A DNA stretch of 64,000 bases from Flavobacterium saliperosum (GTDB taxonomy: Bacteria > Bacteroidota > Bacteroidia > Flavobacteriales > Flavobacteriaceae). Below the pieces are notes generated by a model, which saw nothing but the letters and a program-made list of their open reading frames with translations, did no database searches and had not been told where the DNA came from. The first letter of the stretch is position 1; the number at the start of each line of letters is the position of its first letter. Location of the stretch: assembly GCF_900100625.1 (NCBI RefSeq), contig NZ_FMTY01000003.1, forward strand, positions 435,106-499,105, in the 5' to 3' direction. The position numbers and the translations under genes were made by a program. This document shows, piece by piece, positions 1 through 7,610 of this stretch.

Positions 1-1
1 A

Positions 2-886
2 GAAGAAATTGTTGTGATTCACAAATCGGCTTACCAATTCCAATTCAAAAATAACAGTACGGAAGCGCTAACGGTTTCGGTTTTAATCCAGCGTATTCCT
101 CCGGGTGAAGCAGCTGCCAATTTCAACACAGCTGTAAAATGGGTGACAGAACAGGATACAACCTGGAATTCATTGACTAAGGAGGTTGTTGTAGGATACG
201 ATACGCTTCAGGTACAGAAAACCCGAAAAGTGGTGACTTACGAAAAGAAATACGAGGAAATGGTTTTGGATAAAAACCAGCGTGTGAATGCCAAAACGAC
301 TTTTGATTCCAGTACCTCCAGTGTGTTTTTTACCTTACCGAAGAATACGATTACCGAAAACGAAACCAAAAAAGTGGTGGCTTGGGCGTATTGGGTAGGT
401 GTAGGGAAGGAAAGTAACGAGTATTGGCAACAAAACCGTAAAATGATTGTAGGTGCCGTTCAGGGAGCCACTACGCTTTTTACCACACCTTTAGGTGGAA
501 TTGCGGCAGGAGCGATTACCAATCTGGTATTACCTGCCAATGGGGAAGACGTGGAATATGCGTTGGTGAATGAAGAAAATAAAAAACTGTTCCTAGAGGA
601 AAAACCAGTGAAATCCTTCGATTTCGGAAAAGGGGTGGCCACTTTTAAAAAGTTTACCGAAAATCACCTGCTTCAGGGACGTTATTTCGTAATGATGAAA
701 AATGACAATTATGTACAACCCATTGATGTCAACATTAAGGTTTCTGCGATACTGGAGCACAAGAAGTTTAAGGAGGAAACGTATATGGACAAACAAATCA
801 CACCGAAATATGGTAAGAAGATAGTTTCGGAACCGACGATTACAACCCGAAAGTTTCCTGCTACTTTTGATTACAAAAGAAAGTAA
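2..886 (+). CDS. 3' end of an unidentified protein gene (cut by the window edge)
   Basis: I do not recognise the family. The reading frame is open from base 2, and the four codons before the first GTG (base 14) are also coding (EEIV). The true start therefore most likely lies left of the window. The visible 294 residues are rich in Lys, Thr and Val and look like beta-rich extracytoplasmic sequence. One hydrophobic stretch, around residues 150-175 of the visible part (VGAVQGATTLFTTPLGG onward), resembles a glycine-rich membrane-associated segment. The stop codon overlaps the next start by one base (TAATG), so the two genes are probably translated from one message. No catalytic motif is visible. 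Confidence 0.6.
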   Translation, partial: EEIVVIHKSAYQFQFKNNSTEALTVSVLIQRIPPGEAAANFNTAVKWVTEQDTTWNSLTKEVVVGYDTLQVQKTRKVVTYEKKYEEMVLDKNQRVNAKTTFDSSTSSVFFTLPKNTITENETKKVVAWAYWVGVGKESNEYWQQNRKMIVGAVQGATTLFTTPLGGIAAGAITNLVLPANGEDVEYALVNEENKKLFLEEKPVKSFDFGKGVATFKKFTENHLLQGRYFVMMKNDNYVQPIDVNIKVSAILEHKKFKEETYMDKQITPKYGKKIVSEPTITTRKFPATFDYKRK

Positions 887-1179
887 TGATATTCATGCTT
901 ATTGTTATCGTCACAATTTTACAATTCAGTTTGTATTTTATATTGGATAGATATAAGTATTACAGAATCAAGTGGGTAGTTTTTATTTTAATTGTGTTTT
1001 GTAACCTTGTTTTTTTTCCGGACATTTTTATTCAGAAATTCCGAGAAGAAGAAGGAGGTACTATACGGTGTGGACTACCGGTCATGGCAATACATTTGGC
1101 TTTTTGGATTTTCGGAAACGGGGCTTCCGTTTTTACGCACATTGTTTACCGTTTTATAAAAATTAAAAACCGCGAATAA
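886..1179 (+). CDS. small integral membrane protein, unknown function
   Basis: This 97-residue protein has about three hydrophobic segments (roughly residues 2-18, 27-45 and 67-88) and a charged loop (KFREEEGG) between the second and third. No known family is evident. Its ATG overlaps the TAA of the preceding gene (TAATG), which argues for translational coupling and supports this start. The gene is followed 3 bp later by a hairpin terminator. A role next to the product of the upstream gene is inferred from coupling alone. Confidence 0.55.
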   Translation: MIFMLIVIVTILQFSLYFILDRYKYYRIKWVVFILIVFCNLVFFPDIFIQKFREEEGGTIRCGLPVMAIHLAFWIFGNGASVFTHIVYRFIKIKNRE

Positions 1180-1205
1180 CATAAGTTGTTCGCGGTTTTT
1201 TATTG
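1165..1205. terminator. bidirectional hairpin terminator
   Basis: The arms AAAAACCGCGAA (1165-1176) and TTCGCGGTTTTT (1189-1200) are perfectly complementary around a 12-nt loop. A-rich and T-rich flanks lie on both sides. It sits between the plus-strand membrane protein (its stop lies in the loop region) and the end of the convergent DUF349 gene at 1216, so it can serve both. Confidence 0.85.
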
Positions 1206-1215
1206 TTTTTCCTGT

Positions 1216-3105
1216 CTACTCCTGTTTCAGACTTCGAATCTGTTTCAGTTTGTCTTTCCAGGTTTTCAATTCCTCTTTGTGACGGTCGATGCTTTTCTGC
1301 ACTTCTTTCACAAACGGATTTTCGCCCTTGCTTTTTGCACTGGTAATGAATTGAATGTTGTTCTCCAATTGGATGATTTCACCTTGCATTTCGTCAATCT
1401 TACGCATGATGAAAATCTGTTCGTTTTGCAGTTGTCTTTCATCGCCTTCGGCCAATTGTCCCAATCGGTTGCTGAATTTTGCCATTTCGGCATCTTTCTT
1501 CGACAAACTCAATTTGTCAAACAACGCATCCAGAATCTTATTGAACTTTCCTTCGATATGACGACGGGCGTGTGGCACTTTTCCAAACGATTTCCATGTT
1601 TCGATATGTTTCTTGATGGCATCCAGATCGGTTTTGTGTTCGCCGGTTAACTGGAATTCTTTCAGAGTTTCCAAATACTCTTTTTTCTTATCGAATGCTT
1701 CCACTTCTTCACCACTGGCTTCGTTGCGTTTTTCGTGCATTCTGTCAAAATAGTGGTTGCAGGCATCTTTAAAATCCTTCCAGACACTATCCGAATATTT
1801 TCTCGGTACATGTCCGATTTTCTTCCACTCTTCCTGAATCTGTTTCATGATTGGTGTCGTAGCATTAAAATCGTCGCTTTCCTGCAATGATTTTGCTTTT
1901 TCCACCAAAGCCAGTTTCTTATTCAGATTGTCCTGCTGGTCCTTCTTAATGTCTTTGTAAAAGGCATTTTTCTGAGCGTTGAAGTTACGAACCGCTTCTT
2001 TAAAAGCAGCCCAGGTTTCTTCATTCACTTCAAGAGGCACTTTTCCGGCCTGCATGAATGCAGTTCGTAAGGCTTCAATCTTTTCAATCTGACCCTGCCA
2101 CGCGCTGTGCACCGTTATTTTTTCATTGGCCACCGCTTCAATCATGGCGATGATTTCTTTTTTCTTCGCTAAGTTCTCCACTTCAAACTCTCTTGCTTTA
2201 GCAAATAAAACTTCGCGTTTGTCATGTAATTGCTTGGTCAGTTCACTGAAACGGTTCCACAATTCCTCACGGTGTTCGCGGGAAACCGGTCCGATTTCTT
2301 CTTTCCATATTTTATGTAACGATTGCAATTCGCGGAACGCTTTGGCAACATCTTCTTCGTTGACCAATTCTTCCACACGGGAAATAATTTTCGACTTTAA
2401 TTCATAATTGTGTTTAAAGTCAAGGTCACGCGCCTCACGGTCCAAATGCAAATGATCGTAAAAACGCTCGATGTGGAAATGGAAGTTATTCCAAACGTGG
2501 TTGTATTTGTCACGCGGAATCGGTCCTGCATTTTTCCATCGCTCGCGCAAATCGTTCACATCTTTCAACATTTCCTGCATGTTCTCGCCGGAATTGTCAA
2601 TCAGGTTTTTCAGTTCTTCAATAATGGCAGTACGAACATCCAAATTGTGTTTCAGATTGTTCTGCATCTGCTTGAAATGCTGATTTTTTTGGTCTCTATA
2701 TTGATTGTAAATCGAATCAAATTTGTGTTTCAGCGGAAAATGGTAATCGAAACCGCTGGTATCACCGTTGTTCTGGTGACTGTATTCGTCGCGTTTCTCA
2801 TCAATAAAATGATGGTACTTCACCATGAACTCTTTTTTGATTTCTTCCACATGGTTGCGGATCGCCATCATTTTTTCGTTGGAAACCAGTTTGTTCAGTT
2901 CATCGGTTAGCTCGTCCATTGACATCGCTTCATAATGCAGCATCGGAATATCGTGACCTTCGCTGATGCTTTCGTCTTCGCTTTCCTCCGCGTTGGAGCT
3001 TTCAATGGCTTCTATGGCCGATTGGTTTTCCTGAACAGTTTCCTCTTGTGTAATCTGTGCCTGTCCGTCTGCCACTGGCAGGTTATCATTCTTTTCTTCT
3101 AACAT
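1216..3105 (-). CDS. DUF349 domain-containing protein (five repeats)
   Basis: The 629-residue protein is highly charged and helical. After an acidic, low-complexity N-terminus (residues 1-60) come five DUF349-type units, each with a conserved W-K-x-x-G-x-V/I-P-R core: RWKNAGPIPRDK, IWKEEIGPVSRE, a divergent GKVPLE unit, EWKKIGHVPRK and TWKSFGKVPHAR. A coiled coil closes the C-terminus. There is no signal peptide, so it is presumably cytoplasmic. The family is widespread in Bacteroidota, often labelled a chromosome-segregation or ATPase-like protein, but I know of no firm function. The gene stands alone behind its own promoter. Long plus-strand ORFs inside it are antisense shadows. Confidence 0.85.
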   Translation of the reverse strand: MLEEKNDNLPVADGQAQITQEETVQENQSAIEAIESSNAEESEDESISEGHDIPMLHYEAMSMDELTDELNKLVSNEKMMAIRNHVEEIKKEFMVKYHHFIDEKRDEYSHQNNGDTSGFDYHFPLKHKFDSIYNQYRDQKNQHFKQMQNNLKHNLDVRTAIIEELKNLIDNSGENMQEMLKDVNDLRERWKNAGPIPRDKYNHVWNNFHFHIERFYDHLHLDREARDLDFKHNYELKSKIISRVEELVNEEDVAKAFRELQSLHKIWKEEIGPVSREHREELWNRFSELTKQLHDKREVLFAKAREFEVENLAKKKEIIAMIEAVANEKITVHSAWQGQIEKIEALRTAFMQAGKVPLEVNEETWAAFKEAVRNFNAQKNAFYKDIKKDQQDNLNKKLALVEKAKSLQESDDFNATTPIMKQIQEEWKKIGHVPRKYSDSVWKDFKDACNHYFDRMHEKRNEASGEEVEAFDKKKEYLETLKEFQLTGEHKTDLDAIKKHIETWKSFGKVPHARRHIEGKFNKILDALFDKLSLSKKDAEMAKFSNRLGQLAEGDERQLQNEQIFIMRKIDEMQGEIIQLENNIQFITSAKSKGENPFVKEVQKSIDRHKEELKTWKDKLKQIRSLKQE

Positions 3106-3139
3106 TGTAAGTAATGCTTAAGTTTAACAAAATTGAGCC

Positions 3140-3170
3140 GAAAGATACTAAAGCAGCCCGATAATTCAAA
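3140..3170 (-). promoter_or_regulatory. promoter of the DUF349 gene
   Basis: On the minus strand, TTTG (3170-3167) is separated by 19 nt from TATCTTTC (3147-3140). This closely matches the Bacteroidota pattern TTTG-N19-TAnnTTTG, with one mismatch at the last base. It ends 35 nt before the start codon at 3105. Confidence 0.6.
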
Positions 3171-3225
3171 GCAAAACCGGTTAAATAAACCGATTTTTCA
3201 GATTAAATGTTAATAAAATCGATTA

Positions 3226-3353
3226 GGAGCGGATGGTCCCGATAGCTATCGGGAGGGATTTTTGGTTTCCGTGTTCCTGCTTTCGCCTTTATCTTGTTAT
3301 TGCGAGCTTGCAAAGCAATCTCTCCATAACAAGATATCGGCTTAATCAGGGCT
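3226..3353 (-). repeat. dispersed intergenic hairpin element, copy 1
   Basis: This is one of four related copies in the window (others at 48185, 50263 and 57621). Read on the minus strand it begins AGCCCTGATTAAG and ends ATCCGCTCC. It contains the palindrome CCCGATAGCTATCGGG (3238-3253). The core carries a CATTGCGAG-like / GCAATCTC module flanked by a perfect 11-bp stem, TATCTTGTTAT (3290-3300) with ATAACAAGATA (3326-3336). No ORF is present. The 548 bp between DUF349 and sulP hold this element, the sulP promoter and the sulP leader. Confidence 0.7.
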
Positions 3354-3460
3354 ATGAGAGGAGGGTTTTATCTTTTTGAAGGCGAAATATCAAAGTGTTT
3401 GATTGTTAGTTTGTTACGTGGGATTGTCAGCAGGCTGTATTTGGTTTTAAAAGGGAACAT

Positions 3461-3491
3461 TTTGTTTTTAGGACTTAAAAAACTACTTTTG
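3461..3491 (+). promoter_or_regulatory. promoter of the sulP leader transcript
   Basis: TTTG (3461-3464), a 19-nt spacer and TACTTTTG (3484-3491) match both boxes of the Flavobacterium consensus exactly. The expected transcription start is close to 3497-3499, about 155 nt before the sulP start codon. That leaves an unusually long leader for this compact genome. Confidence 0.75.
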
Positions 3492-3501
3492 CCGCATTCT
3501 T

Positions 3502-3549
3502 ATGGGAAAACAAACTGCTATACATACTGTTAAAGTTACGCCGCATTGA
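3502..3549 (+). CDS. possible 15-codon leader ORF upstream of sulP
   Basis: An ATG lies only a few bases after the predicted transcription start. It opens a short frame encoding MGKQTAIHTVKVTPH, with TGA at 3547-3549. The stop codon lies inside the left arm of the hairpin at 3541-3571, an arrangement seen in leader-peptide attenuation. There are no runs of a single amino acid and no Cys or Met enrichment, so no signal can be proposed. Translation is unproven. Confidence 0.25.
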   Translation: MGKQTAIHTVKVTPH

Positions 3550-3571
3550 TTTATAACCTTTAAATCAGCGG
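3541..3571 (+). promoter_or_regulatory. bulged hairpin in the sulP leader
   Basis: CCGC plus TGATTTA (left arm, with a 2-nt AT bulge) pairs with TAAATCAGCGG (right arm) around a short loop. A second, weaker stem (ATCGA/TCGAT) follows near 3588-3607. There is no U-tract after either, so these are leader structures and not simple terminators. Confidence 0.45.
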
Positions 3572-3653
3572 ATTATTCCATCCAACTTATCGAACATTTT
3601 ACTCGATGCTTTTAGCTATGGTTGAAAGTGTCCTCAATCTTTTATTTTAAAAC

Positions 3654-5189
3654 ATGAAAAATATAATTAATCTCTTTAATTTATCGCAAAAGGTAGATTA
3701 TAAAATTGAAATTCTGGCCGGTTTAACGGTGGCCATGACCATGATTCCCGAATCTTTGTCGTTTGCAATTTTGGCCGGATTTCCACCTTTGGTAGGGCTT
3801 TACGGTGCTTTCATTATGGGAATCGTTACAGCGATTTTCGGAGGAAGACCCGGACTGATTTCCGGAGGAGCAGGAGCAACGGTTATCGTTTTGATTGCTT
3901 TAATGAAATCACACGGATTAGAATATGTGTTCGGAGCTGTTGCTTTGGCGGGGATTATTCAGATTGTGGTTGGACTTTTAAAATTAGGGAAGTTTATTCG
4001 TCTGGTACCGCAATCGGTTATGTATGGGTTTGTGAACGGATTGGCGATTGTCATCTTCATGTCGCAACTCGAACAGTTTAAAACAGTGGTAAACGGCCAA
4101 ACAATGTGGTTGAGCGGAACGCCACTATTAGTAATGGCGGGTTTGGTGGTCTTAACCATTGCTCTTGTAGTGGTGTTGCCCAAAATCACTAAAGCGATTC
4201 CTGCTTCTTTGGTGGCTATTCTGGTAGTGTTTTCCGTGGTGCTGATTTTTAATATTGATACGAAACAGGTTCAGGATATCGCCTCGGTGAGTGGCTCTTT
4301 ACCGCCATTTCATATTCCGGATTTTCCTTTTACGCTTGAAACACTGCAAATTATTTTCCCCTATGCTTTAGTGATGGCTGCAGTTGGTTTAACGGAGGGA
4401 CTGCTGACGCTGAACCTGGTAGATGAAATTACGGCAACGAAGGGAAACAGCAACAGGGAATGTCTGGCGCAGGGAAGTGCCAATATCCTAAACGGGTTCT
4501 TTTTCGGAATGGGTGGCTGTCCGATGATTGCGCAAACATTGGTGAATCTGTCTGCCGGTTCAAGAGCCCGACTTTCGGGGATTGTTGCGGCATTAACCAT
4601 TTTATTGATTATTCTGATTGGAGCTCCCGTAATAGGGAAATTGCCGTTAGCAGCTCTAACCGGAGTAATGATTATGGTGGCCATCGGTACGTTTGAATGG
4701 GCGAGTTTGAAAATCATTAACCGTATGCCAAAATCTGATATTATTGTTATGGTCATCGTGATGCTGATTACTGTTTTTCTTCATAACCTTGCGTTGGCGG
4801 TGTTAGTGGGCGTAATTGTTTCGGCGTTGGTATTTGCCTGGGATAATGCCAAAAGAATCCGTGCCAGAAAGTATGTCGATGAAAACGGAGTGAAACATTA
4901 TGAAATATACGGACCGTTGTTTTTTGGTTCGGTTACGGCATTTGCAGAGAAATTCGATGTGCTGAACGATCCCGCTGAAGTTATCATTGATTTTAAGGAA
5001 AGCCGTGTTGCTGATATGTCGGCCATTGAAGCCCTGAATGCTTTAACGGAAAGGTACCACAAAGTTGGAAAGAAGGTGCATTTGCGTTACCTGAGTCAGG
5101 ATTGCATCAGTTTGCTTAAAAATGCCGAAGCGATTATCGATGTCAATATCATGGAAGATCCAACGTATAAAATCGTTACCAATGAATAA
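3654..5189 (+). CDS. SulP/SLC26-family inorganic anion transporter
   Basis: The 511-residue membrane protein should exchange or import an inorganic anion such as sulfate or bicarbonate at the inner membrane. The first 390 residues are a run of hydrophobic helices typical of the Sulfate_transp domain, with the early segment GLTVAMTMIPESLSFAILAG and a later GGCPMIAQTLVNLSAGSRARLSG. The last ~105 residues (from about 400) form a cytoplasmic STAS domain, including EVIIDFKESRVADMSAIEAL. Length and domain order are normal for bacterial SulP proteins. The substrate cannot be read from sequence. The gene is monocistronic, behind the long structured leader, and ends in a terminator shared with aroE. 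Confidence 0.9.
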   Translation: MKNIINLFNLSQKVDYKIEILAGLTVAMTMIPESLSFAILAGFPPLVGLYGAFIMGIVTAIFGGRPGLISGGAGATVIVLIALMKSHGLEYVFGAVALAGIIQIVVGLLKLGKFIRLVPQSVMYGFVNGLAIVIFMSQLEQFKTVVNGQTMWLSGTPLLVMAGLVVLTIALVVVLPKITKAIPASLVAILVVFSVVLIFNIDTKQVQDIASVSGSLPPFHIPDFPFTLETLQIIFPYALVMAAVGLTEGLLTLNLVDEITATKGNSNRECLAQGSANILNGFFFGMGGCPMIAQTLVNLSAGSRARLSGIVAALTILLIILIGAPVIGKLPLAALTGVMIMVAIGTFEWASLKIINRMPKSDIIVMVIVMLITVFLHNLALAVLVGVIVSALVFAWDNAKRIRARKYVDENGVKHYEIYGPLFFGSVTAFAEKFDVLNDPAEVIIDFKESRVADMSAIEALNALTERYHKVGKKVHLRYLSQDCISLLKNAEAIIDVNIMEDPTYKIVTNE

Positions 5190-5235
5190 ATAATACAAAA
5201 GGTTTTCAATTTGAAAGCCTTTTGTATTATTTATT
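5185..5235. terminator. bidirectional terminator shared by sulP and aroE
   Basis: A perfect 18-bp inverted repeat has arms at 5185-5202 and 5218-5235, each containing AATACAAAAGG or its complement, and a 15-nt loop. The sulP stop (5187-5189) and the aroE stop (5227-5229 on the minus strand) both lie inside the stem. Confidence 0.9.
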
Positions 5236-5991
5236 CCAGATTTCCCAGGCTTTTTCCGCCTGAAAAACCAGCATATCATACCCGTTTTTGGTTTTCGCTC
5301 CTCTTTCTTTCGCCAAGCGTAAAAATTTGGTTTCTTCCGGGTTGTAGATTAAATCGAAAGCAATATGGTTTTCGGTAAACAGGGAATAATCCAAAGGCGG
5401 ACAATCATCAACATCCGGAAAAGTGCCAACCGGCGTGGTGTTGATGATGATTTGATATTCACTGAAAACCTCCTTCGTCAATTCGTGATACGATAACTGA
5501 TATTCCGAAGGGTTTCTCGATACAAAATCATAATCGATATTGAGTTTTCGTAACGCATACGCCACCGCTTTACTTGCGCCACCCGTTCCCAGTATCAGTG
5601 CTCTTTGATGCTGTTTTTGGAGTAAGGATTTCAATGCTTTTTTGAAACCGTAAAAATCGGTATTATAGCCTTTTAAGGTGCCGTCTTTGGATATCTTAAT
5701 GGTGTTTACCGCGCCAATTATTTTTGCGTTCTTGGATAATTTCGTCAGCAACGGAATCACGGATTCTTTATACGGAATGGTAACGTTCAGACCTTTCAGG
5801 TTCTTTGTCTCTGCAATGATTTTTGGAAATTCTTCGATGGTGTCCACATCAAAATTCGTATACGAATAATGCGTGAAGTTGATTTTTTCAAATTTCTCCG
5901 TAAAGTACTTTTTGGAAAACGAATAACTGATATTCTTTCCCAGTAACCCGAATTTTTTCTTTTTAGGCTTTTTCGTTTTCTTCGATTTCAT
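5227..5991 (-). CDS. aroE: shikimate dehydrogenase
   Basis: AroE reduces 3-dehydroshikimate to shikimate with NADPH in the chorismate pathway. Visible signatures are the shikimate-binding SYSFS (residues 22-26), NVTIPYKE with the catalytic lysine (K75), GAVNTI, the NTD triad (110-112), the Rossmann loop GTGGASKA (135-142), NTTPVG, and the C-terminal GYDMLVFQAEKAW. The length of 254 aa is slightly below the usual ~270. The N-terminus carries a lysine-rich stretch (KSKKTKKPKKKK) before the conserved FGLLGKNISYS. It is the only in-frame ATG nearby, so I kept it, though the true start could be an alternative codon inside the lysine run. A terminator separates it from the upstream TPR gene. Confidence 0.93.
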   Translation of the reverse strand: MKSKKTKKPKKKKFGLLGKNISYSFSKKYFTEKFEKINFTHYSYTNFDVDTIEEFPKIIAETKNLKGLNVTIPYKESVIPLLTKLSKNAKIIGAVNTIKISKDGTLKGYNTDFYGFKKALKSLLQKQHQRALILGTGGASKAVAYALRKLNIDYDFVSRNPSEYQLSYHELTKEVFSEYQIIINTTPVGTFPDVDDCPPLDYSLFTENHIAFDLIYNPEETKFLRLAKERGAKTKNGYDMLVFQAEKAWEIWNK

Positions 5992-6040
5992 TTGCTGTAA
6001 GGATAATGGAAGGAATCTTGTTCAGACGCGCCGGTTTATA

Positions 6041-6076
6041 AAAATTATGGTCAGTTATTGAAATAACTGACCATAA
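6041..6076 (-). terminator. terminator of the TPR-protein operon
   Basis: A perfect 15-bp inverted repeat has arms TTATGGTCAGTTATT (6045-6059) and its complement (6062-6076). On the minus strand it is followed by a T-run (complement of 6041-6044). It lies about 30 bp past the stop of the TPR gene. Confidence 0.85.
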
Positions 6077-6106
6077 AGGTAATAGTAAAATGTGGTATTT
6101 GATTTA

Positions 6107-7510
6107 CTATTCGTCTGCTTTTTTATGTTTATCAATGGAATTCTGAACAATTTTTCGGGTCCAGATTACTGGAAATAATTCTTCCAGCAATGATCTGTTT
6201 TCAAAGTTCAACCGCAAACCGTTGCTCAAATGGAATTTACCTTTCACATCGTCCTGCAGCATGAAGTACAATCCGGCCAAGCGGTATTCCACTTGGTATT
6301 CTTCCGGAAAATATTCGGCAGCCTGTAACAACGTTTGAACCGCGCTTTCAAATTCGCCTAGGAACTGTAAAATGTCTACCCAGAATAACCAGGTGTCTAA
6401 TTCATAATCGCCATATTCCACCGCTTTTCGGAATCCGTATTCGGCTTCTTCAAAAAAGTTCAGCGCTTTATTGATGGTCGCATAGCGTTTCCAGTACAAT
6501 TTGTTTTCGTTGTCGATTCCCAAGGCTTTATTGGCATAATACAAGGCTTTCTGGAAATTCTTCTGACGGATGTAAAAATCGGTAATCGCTATCCAGGCCT
6601 TATCCAATAACGGATCTTCGTGAACGGTTTTTAAAAAGAATTGTAAGGCCAATTCGGTATTGCCTAATTTTTCGTGACATTTCCCCACGCGCAATAAGGC
6701 AAACGAAGTCGCATCGTCCAATTCCATGGTAACGGTGTAACAGTCAATCGCTTCCTGATATTTTTTTAGTTTCTCCAGTGCTTTTGCTTTTTCAAGATAA
6801 GCGCCTAAGAAATTTTCGTCAATCAGGGTGGCATAATCGAAAGCACGAACTGCCTGATCATAATCCTTAATCGTGTAATATTGGCGTCCTAACTGATGCC
6901 AGGCCACTTCACTGTACGGATTTCTGTCGATAAAACTGTTCAGGAACAAAATCGCTTCGTTGTTCTGGTCTAAGAAATCAAAACAATACACCACGTTGTA
7001 CAAAGCGGAATGGTCTTCCAAATCCTCGTCCAGGCATTTGATGAAGTTTTCTTTCGCTTTTTCCAGATCGTCCATGAATAAATACTCCATTCCGATAAGA
7101 GAATACACATCAGCGTAATCATCGGTATATTTCAGGGCGTATTTTAATAATTCAACGGCTTTTTCATGTTCGTCTCTTTTCGAGTGAATGTTTGCCTTCT
7201 GAATGTAAATTTCTTCGTTGGTAGGTTCGATGGCGTACAACTCGTTCAGCATTCTTTCTGCTATATCGAGTTTGTCTTCAAACACTAACAGTTCTACTTG
7301 AACCAACTTCAAACCGGTTGATTTGGGGTGTTGTTCTAAGCCTAATTTTAAAGCCTTTTTGGCTAAGTTTATTCTCCCCGTGTCGAGATAATGAAGAATA
7401 ATGTCTTCAAACTCTTCAGAGTCAAAGAAGAATACCTTGTTGGTTTTCAACATGGATTCAAACTTCGATAAGGATAAACTGTTTTCCTCTTCCTCGTTAC
7501 TCAAATACAT
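6107..7510 (-). CDS. tetratricopeptide-repeat protein
   Basis: The 467 residues form roughly ten to twelve consecutive 34-residue helical repeats with TPR spacing. Examples are AWHQLGRQYYTIKDYDQAVRA and KALYYANKALGIDNENKLYW. There is no signal peptide and no membrane segment, so it is probably a cytoplasmic scaffold. The partner is unknown. It is the third gene of a minus-strand run (OstA-like, aminotransferase, TPR) and has a strong terminator. This gene order is familiar to me from Flavobacterium genomes, but I cannot verify its conservation here. Confidence 0.85.
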   Translation of the reverse strand: MYLSNEEEENSLSLSKFESMLKTNKVFFFDSEEFEDIILHYLDTGRINLAKKALKLGLEQHPKSTGLKLVQVELLVFEDKLDIAERMLNELYAIEPTNEEIYIQKANIHSKRDEHEKAVELLKYALKYTDDYADVYSLIGMEYLFMDDLEKAKENFIKCLDEDLEDHSALYNVVYCFDFLDQNNEAILFLNSFIDRNPYSEVAWHQLGRQYYTIKDYDQAVRAFDYATLIDENFLGAYLEKAKALEKLKKYQEAIDCYTVTMELDDATSFALLRVGKCHEKLGNTELALQFFLKTVHEDPLLDKAWIAITDFYIRQKNFQKALYYANKALGIDNENKLYWKRYATINKALNFFEEAEYGFRKAVEYGDYELDTWLFWVDILQFLGEFESAVQTLLQAAEYFPEEYQVEYRLAGLYFMLQDDVKGKFHLSNGLRLNFENRSLLEELFPVIWTRKIVQNSIDKHKKADE

Positions 7511-7610
7511 ACTCCACTTGTTTAAAATTATCCTTATTAAAATTACTAAAGGTTTTAGGCCTTTTGTTGATGAACGTCTTTATGTTGTAAACAATATTAT
7601 TAACAATTTA

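Noticed and set aside
14..16. GTG at base 14 as the true start of the first gene
   Set aside because: The frame is open upstream to base 2 and reads coding residues, so the gene is cut by the window edge.
1186..2910. Long plus-strand ORFs inside the DUF349 gene
   Set aside because: They are antisense shadows of a well-supported helical protein and show no family features.
3238..3253. CCCGATAGCTATCGGG as an independent operator
   Set aside because: The same palindrome occurs inside copy 2 of the dispersed element, so it belongs to that element.
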